Below are positions 1-10,170 of a stretch of 64,000 nucleotides of DNA, piece after piece. The translations under genes were made by a program, and so were the position numbers. Position 1 is the stretch's first letter; each line of letters starts with the position of its first letter. The DNA is from Hyposmocoma kahamanoa. Taxonomy: Eukaryota; Arthropoda; Insecta; Lepidoptera; Cosmopterigidae. The notes beneath the pieces were generated by a model, which worked only from the letters and a program-made list of their open reading frames with translations, was not told the DNA's origin and searched no databases. The stretch spans positions 3,918,026 through 3,982,025 of the forward strand of contig NW_020653945.1 of assembly GCF_003589595.1 (NCBI RefSeq), written 5' to 3'.

Positions 1-508
1 ACAACTGAGATGATTTAAAATTAGCAGACATGTTAAGTTTCGTTTATTTATCTCAACATTACAAATTTCATTCAAATACAATTACATGTCATTTTATACT
101 ATTCTTCGAAAAAAGTGAGCGTCAGTTTACAAAATAATGAAGAAATAATAATATAATAGTGAGTCATAAGTACACAATAGTGTACATATACAAAGTCAAC
201 ATAATTAGTTAAACTAACAAATAATTGAATTAGACTAACAATGTCAAGTGTATGCAGGAAATGTCAATATGGATTCTTAATAATTAATAAATGTAAATTA
301 AAGTATAATAATACGGTGAATGTCAAATTCATTAATAAATATAATAATTTAATTATTTATTCGTACTTTGAGTGTACTCTGTTACTGAGTAACGGGACTT
401 TTCCAATAAAAGTTTCGTTTTTTAGTTCGGCAAGTAGGTGCTCGTAGTAGGTCGATCCTATAACCCTTGGGACAACAAACGACTATTGAAAAAACTTACG
501 ATAATGTA
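1..508. other. AT-rich sequence, nothing recognised
   Basis: Very AT-rich with many in-frame stops on both strands. The short open frame at 241-447 has low-complexity Asn/Tyr/Ile content typical of AT-rich noise. I see no repeat boundary or gene here. Confidence 0.5.
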
Positions 509-510
509 TA

Positions 511-1180
511 CAGGGTGACATGTTGAACGAGATAAATGTTTAAAGAGGCAAACGAGTAGCTGATATCTAATCCGAATATGGAAAAAGAATCGCCCCTAAA
601 CATAAGAAAAAAAAAATTTGTGGCATTTTACAAATATTATAACAACACACTCTTCGTTTGGACTGCTCTATGAAACAGAACAGTTGAGCGGTAGGAAATT
701 GATCTCCTGCGGGTCAAACCTTACCACTTAAAGAGTACTATTAAAAATAATCCCGTTTTCCCTTCATATCTTGCTTAGGACAGACAAAATTGATTCCTAA
801 CATCTATGTGTAGGACGAAACACGCCGCCTATGAAACGTTTCTCGGGACCTTAGCACATCATTTGCACAACATACCATAACCTAACACCGCATCATGTGC
901 CAATACTAATAAGGCATCGTTATGACCGTTACTTCGCCCCATTGAACAACACAGGTGAGGCGGGGGTGCGAAACCCGATGGAATGCGTGCGCAGAGATCG
1001 GTAAGGGTAGCGGGCACTCACTGCATGTCCGATATTGCGCAGAGTATTACAAAATGTTAGACGCAGTATTTTCCTTAGAGAAAAATATTTAAAAACAAGG
1101 TAGTGTTTTTTACATATACGTTAAGGGTATCAGTTACTCATTCGCCTCTAAATATTTATCTCGTTCAACCTGTCATCCTG
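511..1180. mobile_element. MITE with about 55-bp terminal inverted repeats and TA target duplication
   Basis: The left end reads CAGGGTGACATGTTGAACGA and the reverse complement of the right end reads CAGGATGACAGGTTGAACGA. Similarity continues through 'gataaat', 'agaggc' and 'gagtarctgata' for about 55 bp with a few mismatches. TA dinucleotides flank both ends (509-510, 1181-1182). The 670-bp interior has no transposase frame. TA duplication and a CAGGGT terminus fit a non-autonomous Tc1/mariner-type element; the superfamily is inference. Confidence 0.8.
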
Positions 1181-1182
1181 TA

Positions 1183-1954
1183 TTTTACAATTGGAAAGTG
1201 TACCCAATCTATTGACGGTATAACTTAATACCGGGAACCAAATTGTTTTATTCCTTTCGTGTATGTGATAAAATAGATACGAGCTCATGTGGACTTTTGT
1301 GTCCGTTTGGTTGTGGTGTGGACGTTTGTAAGTGTATGTTAGAACCTCAAATGGCCCTACAGTGTGATATGTCAGTGATTTTTATTTATTAACACGTAGA
1401 ACTGCGTATGTATTTATTTGCTCGTATCGTTGTCGGTATACACGAATCTTAACAATAGTGGCGTGATTTCTCGATGAGTCTACATAATTTTTTTGCGCTT
1501 GGATGTCTACCTAATAGCTATTTTTGACGCCGCTGCTCGAATGACCATATTTGGGTCCGGGTTTAGTTATTTTAAGTTATCTCGACGTATATTTGTAATA
1601 AATATTGTAAAAGATAAACGTGTACAAGTGAATATTTACAAATACCTTGAGTTAGAACTCTAGAGTTGCTCTTTGTAAATAAACAGATTCCTATTCACTC
1701 TACTCAGAGGCTGCTAAATGAATGACTAGTAGAGTTTAATCAATCGACTCATCCGAAGAACAGAGTCGGATGTGATTATACAGCGAAAAGAGGATATAAC
1801 ATAATCTCGTTATTCAAAAGGTCTATCTAAAGGTGTTTCAGACATTTTTAGGTATTTATTGTTTCGTTTCGGAAATATGAAATCGAACAACAGTCAATCT
1901 TGACTGTAGATATCCACAGTCAAGAACATCAAACGAAATGTACAATATCCTGAG
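1183..1954. other. Unassigned sequence
   Basis: No coding frame or recognised repeat. A short perfect hairpin (arms TCTTGACTGT at 1898-1907 and 1916-1925, 8-bp loop) lies just before the LINE remnant that follows. Confidence 0.4.
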
Positions 1955-2590
1955 AATAAGCAGCATCTTGCACATACCCAAATATGCATGGCCAAAAATG
2001 CAGCCAGGAAGCTTGTCATCCTTTACAGGGTGAGGCGTTACTTCACACCGGGACAGTTGCTTCAGCTGTATCAAGCGCAAGTCCGGTCGTGTATGGAGTA
2101 CTGCTGCCACCTTTGGGATGGCTCTGCAACATACCAACTGGCCACCTTGGATTCAATTGACTAGCGTGTCAAGAAGCTTATAAGTCACTCGGAATTAATA
2201 GAGGCGAAGTTGCTAGACTTGCCTGCTTATCGGTATTTTACAGGATATATCACGGAGAGTGTGCGATGGAATTACGCGATTTAATTCCGCCTTCCCCTTT
2301 CCATCATCGGGGGACTAGGGGCAGGCTTGGCTTCCACCCCCATGTTGTGGATATTCCAAAGATTCGCACGAAGCGTTACGCTTCCACATTTATATTGCGA
2401 AGGGCTATGGAGTGGAATTCCCTGCCTGCAGACTTGTTCCCTGAACGTTTTAACTTTGACCTTTTCAAGGCGAGAGTGAATAGACATTATTTAGGTGTGC
2501 ATACCCCATCGTCGACCTCATCATCACTTTCCATCAGGTGAGATGAAGGTCAAATGCATACTTACATTAGAATAATAAACAAAGGTCTTT
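1955..2590 (+). pseudogene. Jockey/CR1-like LINE, 3' end of reverse transcriptase ORF, 5'-truncated and decayed
   Basis: Translated in shifting frames, this gives the thumb and C-terminal region typical of these LINEs: LYQAQVRSCMEYCCHLWDGS near 2070-2125, then FYRIYHGECAMELRDLIPP (about 2235-2290) and ASTFILRRAMEWNSLPADLF, FKARVNRHYLGVH near the stop at about 2541. A TAG at about 2160 and a frameshift before 2230 break it. Downstream 3' sequence 'tcaggtgagatgaaggtcaa' recurs in the copies at 35278 and 56570. Nothing upstream of 1955 resembles the catalytic RT core, so the copy is 5'-truncated. Confidence 0.85.
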
Positions 2591-2640
2591 GTTCTACGGA
2601 TGAGTCGCAATGTAATGATTATTTATTTTTTTTAAATTAA

Positions 2641-2760
2641 GTAGCCATGCTAGCCTAATGGTTTGACCTGCCGTTTCTCAATCAAAGGCCGTGGGGTCCG
2701 AATACGGGCTCACACCTCTGAGATTTTCGGAATGTACGTAGAAATAGAAATATAAATCAT
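2641..2760 (+). mobile_element. tRNA-headed SINE fragment
   Basis: The sequence 'gctagcctaatggtttgacc' resembles a Pol III A box, and 'ggggtccgaatacgggctca' sits at the B-box position. It continues as 'cacctctgagattttcgg', a motif I associate with a common lepidopteran SINE/LINE. Decayed and without a clear tail. Confidence 0.5.
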
Positions 2761-3579
2761 TTATTCCTTGATAATGAACACAGTACACAAGCATTTTATA
2801 ATAATAATAATACTGATAATTATGATAATAATAATAACAACAAGGATTTGGAACTAAATTCATACATATAAAGAGTATAAAGCGTGTGTGCTGTGCTGCC
2901 AAGGAAACCGTGACCCACTCAGCTTGTTGTTGTCTCACTTAAAGTGCTACGACGCTGATTTTCAGCGGATCCGGCAACAGAACACACGTGACACGGAACA
3001 TAGTAGCCGTCACAGATTCACAATAAAAACATTGAATGAAACAAGCACATATAATAACTTTAAACACAAAAAATGAGCAGTTTATTCCATTAAGGTACAA
3101 TTAATGACATTATCATTTACATATTATGCATGAATTTAAATGTATGTTATTGTATAGGTAATTTATTTCATAAAACTTGAGTAAAACATTTCAATTATAA
3201 ACAACATCGTAAATTAAATATAATTGTGAACATTTGTGTACATATCTTATCACGTCACTAGGTATTTAAAAATAAAGTACGGATGGTGAATAATTTAATA
3301 AAATTTAACTAAAGGCTTAAAAATTAACAATATGTAGACGACCCCGACACATCGACAGCCAGGTTGAGATTGCTGAACATTAAGCAAGTATGCTTTGAAT
3401 ATTTTAAAAGTAAAAATTGACGAGGCATTTCTAATAAGCAGTGGTTGGTTATTCTAACATTTCGAGGCAGCATAGCGAAAGCTATCACGAAAGCTCGCCG
3501 TTCGGTGTCGAGGGCATACAAGTACGTACCAAATTAATTTGAAATTAACCATTAGCTTTTTAGTTAAGGAAAACATCGC
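2761..3579. other. Unassigned, mostly AT-rich; moderately GC-rich patch at 3335-3530
   Basis: A simple (TAA)n/(ATT)n-like run occurs near 2800-2840. The patch at 3335-3530 has higher GC and short open frames but no splice-site pair or recognisable protein. I do not call a gene. Confidence 0.3.
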
Positions 3580-3740
3580 GATGAAACCTGTACTTCGAAG
3601 AAGGTTCTCAACCCTCGGAACAGATGTGAAGTTCCCTACCGGCATTGGGCCAGCGTGGCGGATTGGGAACCCCTCGCCTGAGAGGAGTCCAGCAGTGGAA
3701 CGTAAAAATGGGTTGACGATGATGAATGTGGCGATTTCAA
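3580..3740 (+). mobile_element. RTE-like LINE or derived SINE 3' end with GAT-rich tail
   Basis: The core 'cattgggccagcgtggcgga', then 'cccctcgcctgagaggagtc' and 'cagcagtgga', ends in 'gggttgacgatgatga'. This arrangement, ending in a short GAT repeat, is the familiar 3' end of lepidopteran RTE-type retroposons. The poor translation indicates an old copy. A more degraded relative lies at 61505-61620. Confidence 0.65.
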
Positions 3741-3948
3741 TTGTAATTTGTTTAATTAAGGATTTAAGTCTCAAATTGACGGTATTCAGGGACGGAAATT
3801 ATATCTGCCTAACTATAAATATAATAAAAAATAATTGAAAACACGTATTTTTTATATTAACTTAACAAGAGCATCACAAAGAAAAAATTATGTATTTGTA
3901 CAGATAGTTCAGGTTCTTTTTTCAAATGCGGTAGCACCTCCTCGACAG

Positions 3949-4013
3949 CATCAACGCACCCCAATTGTTTCCGAAGCCTCTACCACCCCACAGGGCTCTT
4001 CAGCGCTCACTGG
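3949..4013 (+). CDS. Possible small upstream exon of the same gene
   Basis: A GC-rich 65-bp segment follows a pyrimidine-rich tract and a 'cgacag' acceptor and is followed by gtagag, a weak donor. In the frame that leaves one base for the next exon it is open and would join the exon at 4135 as a Gly codon, with an intron of 121 bp between. The phase match is a point in favour; the weak donor and short length are against it. It could equally be GC-rich intron or untranslated sequence. Confidence 0.22.
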
Positions 4014-4134
4014 GTAGAGACCACTTTGGAAAACTATGATCAGACATAGAGTCTCGAAAATATATGTATGTGATTGATGCCTAGTTATCATGTTCGGCAG
4101 TTCAAGCATTTATATGCATTTATCTTGTCCTCAG

Positions 4135-4322
4135 GGCTCTGCTCTAGTCTCCTATGCGGGCGCACCAAAGAAGTAGAAGTGGGGGAGGGCGTCGGCGCGG
4201 GCGCAGCACTGGCGCTGGCGCTAGTGCGGTCCTCCCCAGCAATGCCTACCGAAGGCCCTTGTCAGCTGCGTTTGAATGCGCCGGATGCTGCTGCTTTTAC
4301 TGTTAGACTTATTGATGTTAAG
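4135..4322 (+). CDS. Host gene internal exon (upstream one of two), product not identified
   Basis: This 188-bp GC-rich block stands out from AT-rich surroundings. It follows a pyrimidine-rich acceptor ending tcctcag and ends at AAG followed by the strong donor gtgagt. The open frame begins with two leftover bases of a split codon and ends exactly on a codon (phase 0). The peptide starts LCSSLLCGRTKEVEVGEG, has an Ala/Leu-rich middle, and ends CQLRLNAPDAAAFTVRLIDVK in outline. The last part, a Cys followed by alternating hydrophobics and an 'AP', loosely recalls the start of a CUB-like extracellular domain; this is a guess, not an identification. It is phase-compatible with the exon at 60587. 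An alternative acceptor at the 'ccaaag' near 4161 cannot be excluded. Confidence 0.62.
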
Positions 4323-4399
4323 GTGAGTGCAATCACGTTTTTTTTTAAATATGTTACTAAAATAGTTTTCCGGTATAATGGATTTGCTTCTGACATCGA

Positions 4400-5103
4400 A
4401 TAGAATTATAAATTCATATTTTATAAACTAATTACATCTGAAATTTAAATTTTCGTATGCCTCTATAAAAAGTGCATCATAGCTGCGTTAAATAAGTCTG
4501 TACACCATATCATGCCATATGACCTGGGTTGACGAATGAATATATTGATTGTGTGATTGATTGTAGAACACAGGTTCCTAAAGTTTCTCGACTAGTAGAT
4601 CACGTGGCAATTTTTTCGGTTTTACGTAGACACACTGGCTTTATAATTTTGAAATTTTCACACATTTATCGACTTCAAACATGTATTTGACAACTGATAC
4701 AGCGCTAGTGAGAACCTTTATAAATAAAAAACAAATTAACGAATATCTTGTGTACTTCATTGGCAATGTATGCGTTTATTATAAAATAATTTATGTAATG
4801 TGGATTATTCGACTCATGGGAAACCAAGATTTTAGTCACGACTTGCTACAATAGATCCCACTCTCGTGGGGCATTAAACTTCTCATGTACCCCTAATATT
4901 ATTTTGCGCTGATGGTCGATATAGACCTATTTGGGGTTTATCAATGTAGAACATTAGCTACAGCCCTACCTCAACGTTTCAACTAATCAATCTTTTGATA
5001 TGTTTGCTGCTACGTTCTATTTCATTTAGTTAGAAAAGTTAATGGTGATTAATAGGTTAGGCATGCTCATATATAAATTTTCGGAAAAGATTAATTATAG
5101 ATC
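4400..5103. other. Unassigned AT-rich intron sequence
   Basis: No repeat boundary or coding frame recognised. Confidence 0.4.
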
Positions 5104-5217
5104 ATGGCGTTTCTCGACGATATCAATTATTCGCTGCTCCCGCGAAGACCAGCTATTATAAAGGCAGCAGATAGGGGCATCATAGAGGTGGCTGTTTACT
5201 GGGCCAAAGAAATATAA
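5104..5217 (+). other. Small open frame of 37 codons, likely fortuitous
   Basis: An ATG-initiated frame starting MAFLDDINYSLLPRRP has balanced amino-acid composition, unlike the AT-rich noise around it. No splice sites, no recognised homology and no conserved neighbour. It sits just before a family T SINE and may be part of an unrecognised repeat. Confidence 0.15.
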
Positions 5218-5254
5218 CACAGGATTTCTACTGGTTTTTGGCATTGACTCGACA

Positions 5255-5470
5255 AGAAGAAGATTAATACAGAGATCGAACACAAAGAAAAATTCACTCA
5301 ATCCGGCTGGACCTAGGGACCACTGCCTCGTCATATTGGAGGCTGTCGCTCAGTTGAGAAACTGAGCTACGGAACGATTTAGTAGATCTTACGGATTTGT
5401 CTGTGCTTATTGCAGATCTTTATTTTTGGTTTTAATCACTTTTTTACTGCCCGCGCCACGTGTGAGAAAT
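5255..5470 (-). mobile_element. Family T tRNA-derived SINE copy, degraded
   Basis: On the minus strand, 'ttccgtagctcagtttctca' corresponds to the A-box end and 'gattgagtgaatttttcttt' leads into 'gtgttcgatctctgtattaa', the family tail. The plus-strand segment after 5381 matches the segment after 6940 (for example 'gtgagaaatgtcgcg' versus 'tatgagaaatatatg'), so the repeat unit extends beyond the tRNA-like part. The B box is mutated. Confidence 0.6.
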
Positions 5471-5747
5471 GTCGCGCGCCCGGTGGTGAGCGACAAATTT
5501 ATCCACAGCAGTTGCAGTGCCAATCAGAGCTTAGAGCTTAATCACAAAGATCTGAATGGCGCTGCCACTGCGCCCGTCACCCTGAGACATAGGTTGACAA
5601 GTCCTACGTGCCTATAATTTTACCAACATCCTTACAGTTCGAAACAGGTACGCAGTAATGCTTACATTACCGCTTGGCGGCAGAAATACGTGAGGTGACA
5701 ATGCTTTCCTGGATGAACTTTTCACAGGAGCTCTACTGCTACTAAAT
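5468..5747 (-). mobile_element. Family A retroposon, nearly full length
   Basis: Plus-strand text runs from 'ggtggtgagcgacaaattta' through 'gcagtgccaatcagagctta', 'ccgtcaccctgagacatagg' and 'cgcagtaatgcttacattac' to 'ggagctctactgctactaaa'. It lacks the poly-T end seen in other minus-strand copies. Family A is defined in the entry at 13863. Confidence 0.8.
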
Positions 5748-5882
5748 TTTACCTGGAAGTAATTGCTACATAGCAATAAAGCCGCCAGTTGCACATTAGC
5801 ATATTTTATACTTGAATTACTATTTCGTGTTGTCACTATATTTTTTTTATATACGTATAAAGAATATTCTATTCATTCATTC
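5748..5882 (+). mobile_element. LINE 3' tail ending in ATTC repeats
   Basis: The segment 'cctggaagtaattgctacat', 'agcaataaagccgccagttg' and terminal 'tattcattcattc' match the 3' end of the decayed LINE at 24160-24303 (same order, 'gcaataaggccgcctgttgc', 'ttcattcattcatt'). It directly abuts the family A copy upstream. Confidence 0.7.
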
Positions 5883-6814
5883 TAAATTTGACATATATAC
5901 CAGTAATATTATTATATAACTGTGATACAGTTACAAGTCTGCTCCTGACGAGAATAATCATTTCGCCGTGACAACTGTTGCGGTTTTCCTCAATAAAATC
6001 ATGATAAATCGTGGGAAAACAGATTGACTACACAGATAATGTAATTTCGCGCTTCCAAGCTCTTGACCTCACGGTGTGGACTTATAAATAAGTGAATTCG
6101 TCTAGACAATTCATTTCGATATTAAGTACAGCAAGTTTACTATAAAAAAAGCAATGACCGCTGTACGAGGATAATAATGCCTCGTGTATGGAATAAATAA
6201 TTAACATATAGCTAAAAAAATACCGGATTCTTACTCGTACCATGTTTTTTTCCTAATATTTATTTACTTTGACATTTTTATGTAAAATAGACGTGCAATC
6301 ACCATTACCATTTGATGTTAGATGTATAGATACATTTTTGTCGTAGCAGTGAAAGAGCGCTGACTCAGCATATTATTTTGCCTAAGATCCATAATGCGCT
6401 GGTTGTCAGTTAGAACCAACGACAGGGACTAAATATAGAAGTTATTTGTAATAAAAGATATAATAAACGATTAGGAGGGACGTTGTTAAAATAACCTATT
6501 CAATATGTAAGTGCATGTGCGGATATGAATATATAATAAATATTTTTTAGTGTAATAAATCAAAGTAAAAATTTATTTTTAGAAAGTTAAATCTGTAATA
6601 TAAAGGAGTCACCTTGAACCGGAATTGACTTGAGCCGTGAGCAGCTTGAGCTGGAACCTATGTAAGATTTTTCTTCACTCTGACTAGAGATGTAGCTTGA
6701 CTAATAGCGATATTTATTTGATTGAATGACACGATGTTTTTACTAACATGATATTCTTATTAATTTTTTTATTAAATTGATATTTAATTACTTTTTGTAA
6801 AGTTACTCCACTAG
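5883..6814. other. Mostly unassigned; short repeat fragment at 6338-6378
   Basis: The stretch 'gcagtgaaagagcgctgact' at about 6347 matches 'gcagtgaaagggcgctgatt' at about 54970, part of a retroposon 3' end. The rest is AT-rich and unassigned. Confidence 0.45.
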
Positions 6815-7025
6815 TTTGTTATAATTATTAATACAAAGATCGAACGCTTAGAAAAAAATCCTGCGATCCGGCGGGAATTCGAACCGACGTCTTCTAGCAA
6901 ATTGTGCCAGACGCTATGCCAACTAAGCCACGGAACGAACCAGCGGACCTCACGAATTTTTCTATGTGCTTTTTGTGTTTGGTTTTCAACAACGTTTTAA
7001 CCGAAGCGCCATCTATGAGAAATAT
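6815..7025 (-). mobile_element. Family T tRNA-derived SINE, well-preserved head
   Basis: On the minus strand the head reads 'gttccgtggcttagttggca' (A box), 'tagcgtctggcacaatttgc' and 'gacgtcggttcgaattcccg' (B box), followed by 'gttcgatctttgtattaata'. The layout matches the plus-strand copy at 25825. The plus-strand extension past 6940 ends in 'gcgccatctatgagaaat'. A and B boxes imply Pol III origin of the family. Confidence 0.8.
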
Positions 7026-7271
7026 ATGACAGTATTTGATATTGTATATGATATTCTTACATTTAGTCTTAACATAACTCTCTACTAAGGTGGGATCAGT
7101 CTGGGGTGGTATAGAATATACTTATTAACTAGACTTGTATGAGCAGAACAATCCTATAAGATGTTTGTATTAGCAAAATTTCTAAATTGTATTTAGTTAT
7201 TTTGAGTTTAAGCAAATATTTTATTATTAGTCGGAAACAAACACATTTTACTGAGATAATGGTAGTGACAA

Positions 7272-7646
7272 CTTAGAATAATAACGCATAGAATGATAGT
7301 TTCATATCAAACGAACTGTCACAAGTGAGGCAAAAATCAAATTCATGTAGGCTAGTTTTAGTAGTAGGTTAATTTTCGGTTTTAGTGAATATTTATATAA
7401 AAATACAAGTTGAAACGCGTTACTTCCTTGTGGAATGTGATGTTAGTATCTATTTTATGTTTGTCTGACGTATTTTTACACTCATTTTCCGCACATTTCG
7501 TCATTTTTAGCTAAAATTCTTGAGCTGTTCGCGGTGCAAGTTGACCTTGAGCACTGACGGCCCGCTCGCTCGTGTAGGCCCATTAGGAGCGCTTCAATTT
7601 GCCTCACTTAGCGTGTGCGGACTAGGTTTCTATGCGTTATTCTAAG
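7272..7646. mobile_element. hAT-like MITE with 8-bp target duplication
   Basis: The left end CTTAGAATAATAACGCATAG and the reverse complement of the right end CTTAGAATAACGCATAGAA form the inverted termini (one 3-bp indel). A perfect 8-bp direct repeat AGTGACAA flanks the element at 7264-7271 and 7647-7654. A second inverted pair lies inside ('aagtgaggcaaa' at about 7324 and its complement near 7600). The 375-bp interior is non-coding. An 8-bp duplication fits hAT; the assignment is inference. Confidence 0.75.
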
Positions 7647-7654
7647 AGTGACAA

Positions 7655-8020
7655 GTTGTAAATAACTGACACAATATAATTCTTATTTGAGACAAACTTT
7701 GGTAGCTGTTCGTCCTTCCTCGTAATACATTACTTTTCGATGCGAGATATTGGCACATGGGGGCCTACCTTTCCAAAAACAATCTTATTTCAATGTAAGC
7801 ATAAAGTAAGCTTATTGTCATATTACTCATTTTCGTACCATGACAAACCTATCAACTAAGTAATGTATTATTGCTAAAATGACTGAAAGAATGAATGATT
7901 TTCCAATATTGTCTATTCCTTACTAAAGGTAGGAAAGAAATAACGCTATATGAACTGTATAATGCCATCTCTTTCTTTTTTGATGTTCCGAATCGTGTTA
8001 TCGCAGTATAATGTTATAGT
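7655..8020. other. Unassigned sequence
   Basis: No repeat boundary or coding frame recognised. Confidence 0.4.
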
Positions 8021-8021
8021 A

Positions 8022-8120
8022 CATTACGATATTAGTGCGTAAAGATGGTTACAACATGCGAGGCGGAGTTTTAATTGAGCCGAGCATGTTATAACCAATA
8101 CGCACGTATATCGTACGACG
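8022..8120. repeat. Imperfect 40-bp-arm hairpin
   Basis: The left arm 'gtgcgtaaagatggttacaa' plus 'catgcgaggc' pairs with the complement of 'gagccgagcatgttataacc' plus 'aatacgcac'; outer 'tacgatatta' pairs with 'tatatcgtacg'. The loop is about 14 bp. It may be a tiny foldback element; it abuts the TTAA-bounded segment at 8129. Confidence 0.6.
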
Positions 8121-8128
8121 TTTTTTAA

Positions 8129-8649
8129 CACATTTGCGAGGAAACAGACAAAAAACATTTTATACATTGCTTATCTTCATTATTGAAAGTTGTCATTTTT
8201 AGATATTCACAATACAAGTACAAAGAAAAGAAAATTTGGGAAAAATGGCGCGAGGATTATTTTCTACCGTGGCTGCGTGAAAATGTTGACAAAGACGCTA
8301 GAGCATGCAGCCAAGTTTTTAAATTACCAAATAAACTGTTTTTTTTTAAATAAACTCAATCTGTGAATGCACACTGTTGCTTTCCCGCCATTTTAACAGC
8401 GCGCTAGCGCTGCCTACTGACTGGCGCCGCGCGGCGATTTGTTCGAAATTTGAATAGCAACAGCGCGCTGCTCACTAGCTGGAGTCGTGCGATGGCGATC
8501 AGTTCCATATTTGAAATGGCAAATAATACTGCTATGGAATTTGCATGGAATATAACTTAACTATTTGCTTTGGTAACACACGCGTTTTTTATGACCGGCT
8601 TTACATATTTAAAACCGGTGGAATTACATCAGCTTTACGAGCAAGGGTG
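8129..8649. mobile_element. Candidate TTAA-flanked (piggyBac-type) MITE
   Basis: TTAA occurs at 8125-8128 and 8650-8653. The inner ends CACATTTGCGAG and, reverse-complemented, CACCCTTGCTCG agree at 7 of 12 positions, and nearby 'aaa' runs also match. The TTAA duplication is the signature of piggyBac-type insertion, but the inverted termini are short and imperfect, so coincidence is possible. The interior has no transposase frame. Confidence 0.35.
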
Positions 8650-8659
8650 TTAAAAAAGT

Positions 8660-9327
8660 ACTTAATGTTATTTACATTCAGAGAATTTTGACTGTTAAAA
8701 AAGAAAAGTATGTAATAATGAAATCTATTGAAATTACGTTGTTTTCAATTATCATTCCGCGTTTTCATGAAGATAAATAAATAAAACAAGCTGAGTCGTG
8801 ATAGTAACGTTGCGAGTTCGTAACTATAGTCTAGTGTCAACTGGTAGTTTCGCCAAGGAGCATATAGATGGCGCTGTTATAATTTTACGAAATAAACATC
8901 GCGTATTTATATTTAATGAAAAATTATTTAGTATGTGCGATTAAATAAAAAATAAACAAAATATTGAAGAGATATACATAAATAAATAAGTTCAACTTAA
9001 CTTTTAATCATTACAAATTAAAATTAAGACAAAAAAACTGAAAAGAATATTGTTTCCATTGCATCCGTGTAACTATTTTAAGATTGCTAAATTTGACATA
9101 AGAGCAATATTACATGTTAAAGTCGCGTCATAGTACGAACTGAGTGAAGAGTGAGTCACAAAGCTTCCAATAAAACGTCATAGTTTGAGATTATTAAAAT
9201 AATACAATAAGCTTTCTTTAGGCGCGTTATGGTACGAAAAGTCAATATAAGGTTAAAGTAATAAATATTGTTTTAAGAGGTTGTGGTAGGCCCCCAGAAG
9301 TTGTATGTTGCTAATAAAAAATGTCAA
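8660..9327. other. Unassigned AT-rich sequence
   Basis: No coding frame, SINE or LINE recognised. Confidence 0.4.
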
Positions 9328-9330
9328 TTA

Positions 9331-9843
9331 GGGCGCGTCCCCATTATGTCATAGCGTTTTATTTAGCGTTTTATGTATCGACTTTTTTTTAAATAAGTAA
9401 TTGACACACGCTTGGCCACAATGTCACGTGATTTTAAGCGACTATGTCGCGTCTAGCCTCCCATATTACGACTATCTGTTGTGACTGTCTCATGGACCCT
9501 AATTTTACCGTTGAACGATTGTCGTGTCTAGCTGTTCCCACTAGATCGTGAGGGTAATTTATCGGTTCACGGCAGCCGCCTTATCGTTTATACGTCAGAA
9601 TCGTTTGAAGCTGCAATTATCTGACGTTACATTTTTATCGTGACGTTTTATTTATCGTTTAACGACTGTCGTTCTAGCTCATCCCATTGTCCCGACAGTC
9701 TGTTGTCGTAACGTCAAAAAAGTCGTGAACGATAGTTGATCGTGTTGTACTTACTGTAAGTGGACAACTTCATTTAAATATACAAGCCACAACACTTTAA
9801 ACTGTTCGACTATCTGTCGTCACTACATAATGGGAACGCGTCC
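9331..9843. mobile_element. Harbinger-like MITE with TTA target duplication
   Basis: The left end GGGCGCGTCCCCATTATGTC and the reverse complement of the right end GGACGCGTTCCCATTATGTA form the inverted termini, agreeing at about 20 of the first 26 bases. TTA flanks both sides (9328-9330, 9844-9846). A 3-bp TWA duplication and a GG terminus are typical of PIF/Harbinger. The interior carries repeated 'cgactatctgt' and 'gactgtcgt' motifs, which could be subterminal transposase-binding repeats (inference). No ORF. Confidence 0.75.
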
Positions 9844-10028
9844 TTACGCTGATTATTGCTTAACAATAAAACTGAAACTAAATAACACATAAAAGAACGC
9901 TTTTAGGGGGTTATAGATCTCGTTTCGGCTATCCTGGATTTGTTAATAAGTCAGTTTCGCTAAAATGTTGTCTAATAGCAGTAGCTAGAACCTAATCATA
10001 TCTTTGTGATAAACTACTATTATATTAT

Positions 10029-10072
10029 AATTCGGTTTTCGGTGTAATGAAAGTTCGAACAAACGTTATTTC
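10029..10072 (+). repeat. 44-bp repeat shared with 62755-62798
   Basis: 'attcggttttcggtgtaatg' and 'aacaaacgttatt' occur here and at 62755. In the second copy the segment is flanked by GTTCTAATT and its complement, a short stem. Confidence 0.55.
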
Positions 10073-10089
10073 GTAAATTTCTAACTATA

Positions 10090-10134
10090 GTTACCACCGG
10101 GCCCACGACTTGCTTGTCTAGTCACTTATAAATA
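10090..10134 (+). mobile_element. Family A 3' end, strongly 5'-truncated
   Basis: 'taccaccgggcccacgactt' followed by 'gtctagtcacttataaataa' matches the family A 3' terminus (CGCACGACTTGTTCG, then the A-rich end). It lies inside the interruption of repeat R9. Confidence 0.5.
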
Positions 10135-10170
10135 AAGTCGATTACGATAGTTATGATAAGGAGAGGATGT

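Larger units (their letters stand above)
9852..10170 (+). repeat. Dispersed repeat R9, copy 1, interrupted
   Basis: Shares 'cttaacaataaaactga', 'aggggg.tatagatctc', 'caatttcgctaaaatg' and 'tcgattacgatagttatgat' with copies at 39025 and 49868. The match breaks at 9969 and resumes at about 10134, so about 165 bp was inserted here. Confidence 0.6.
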
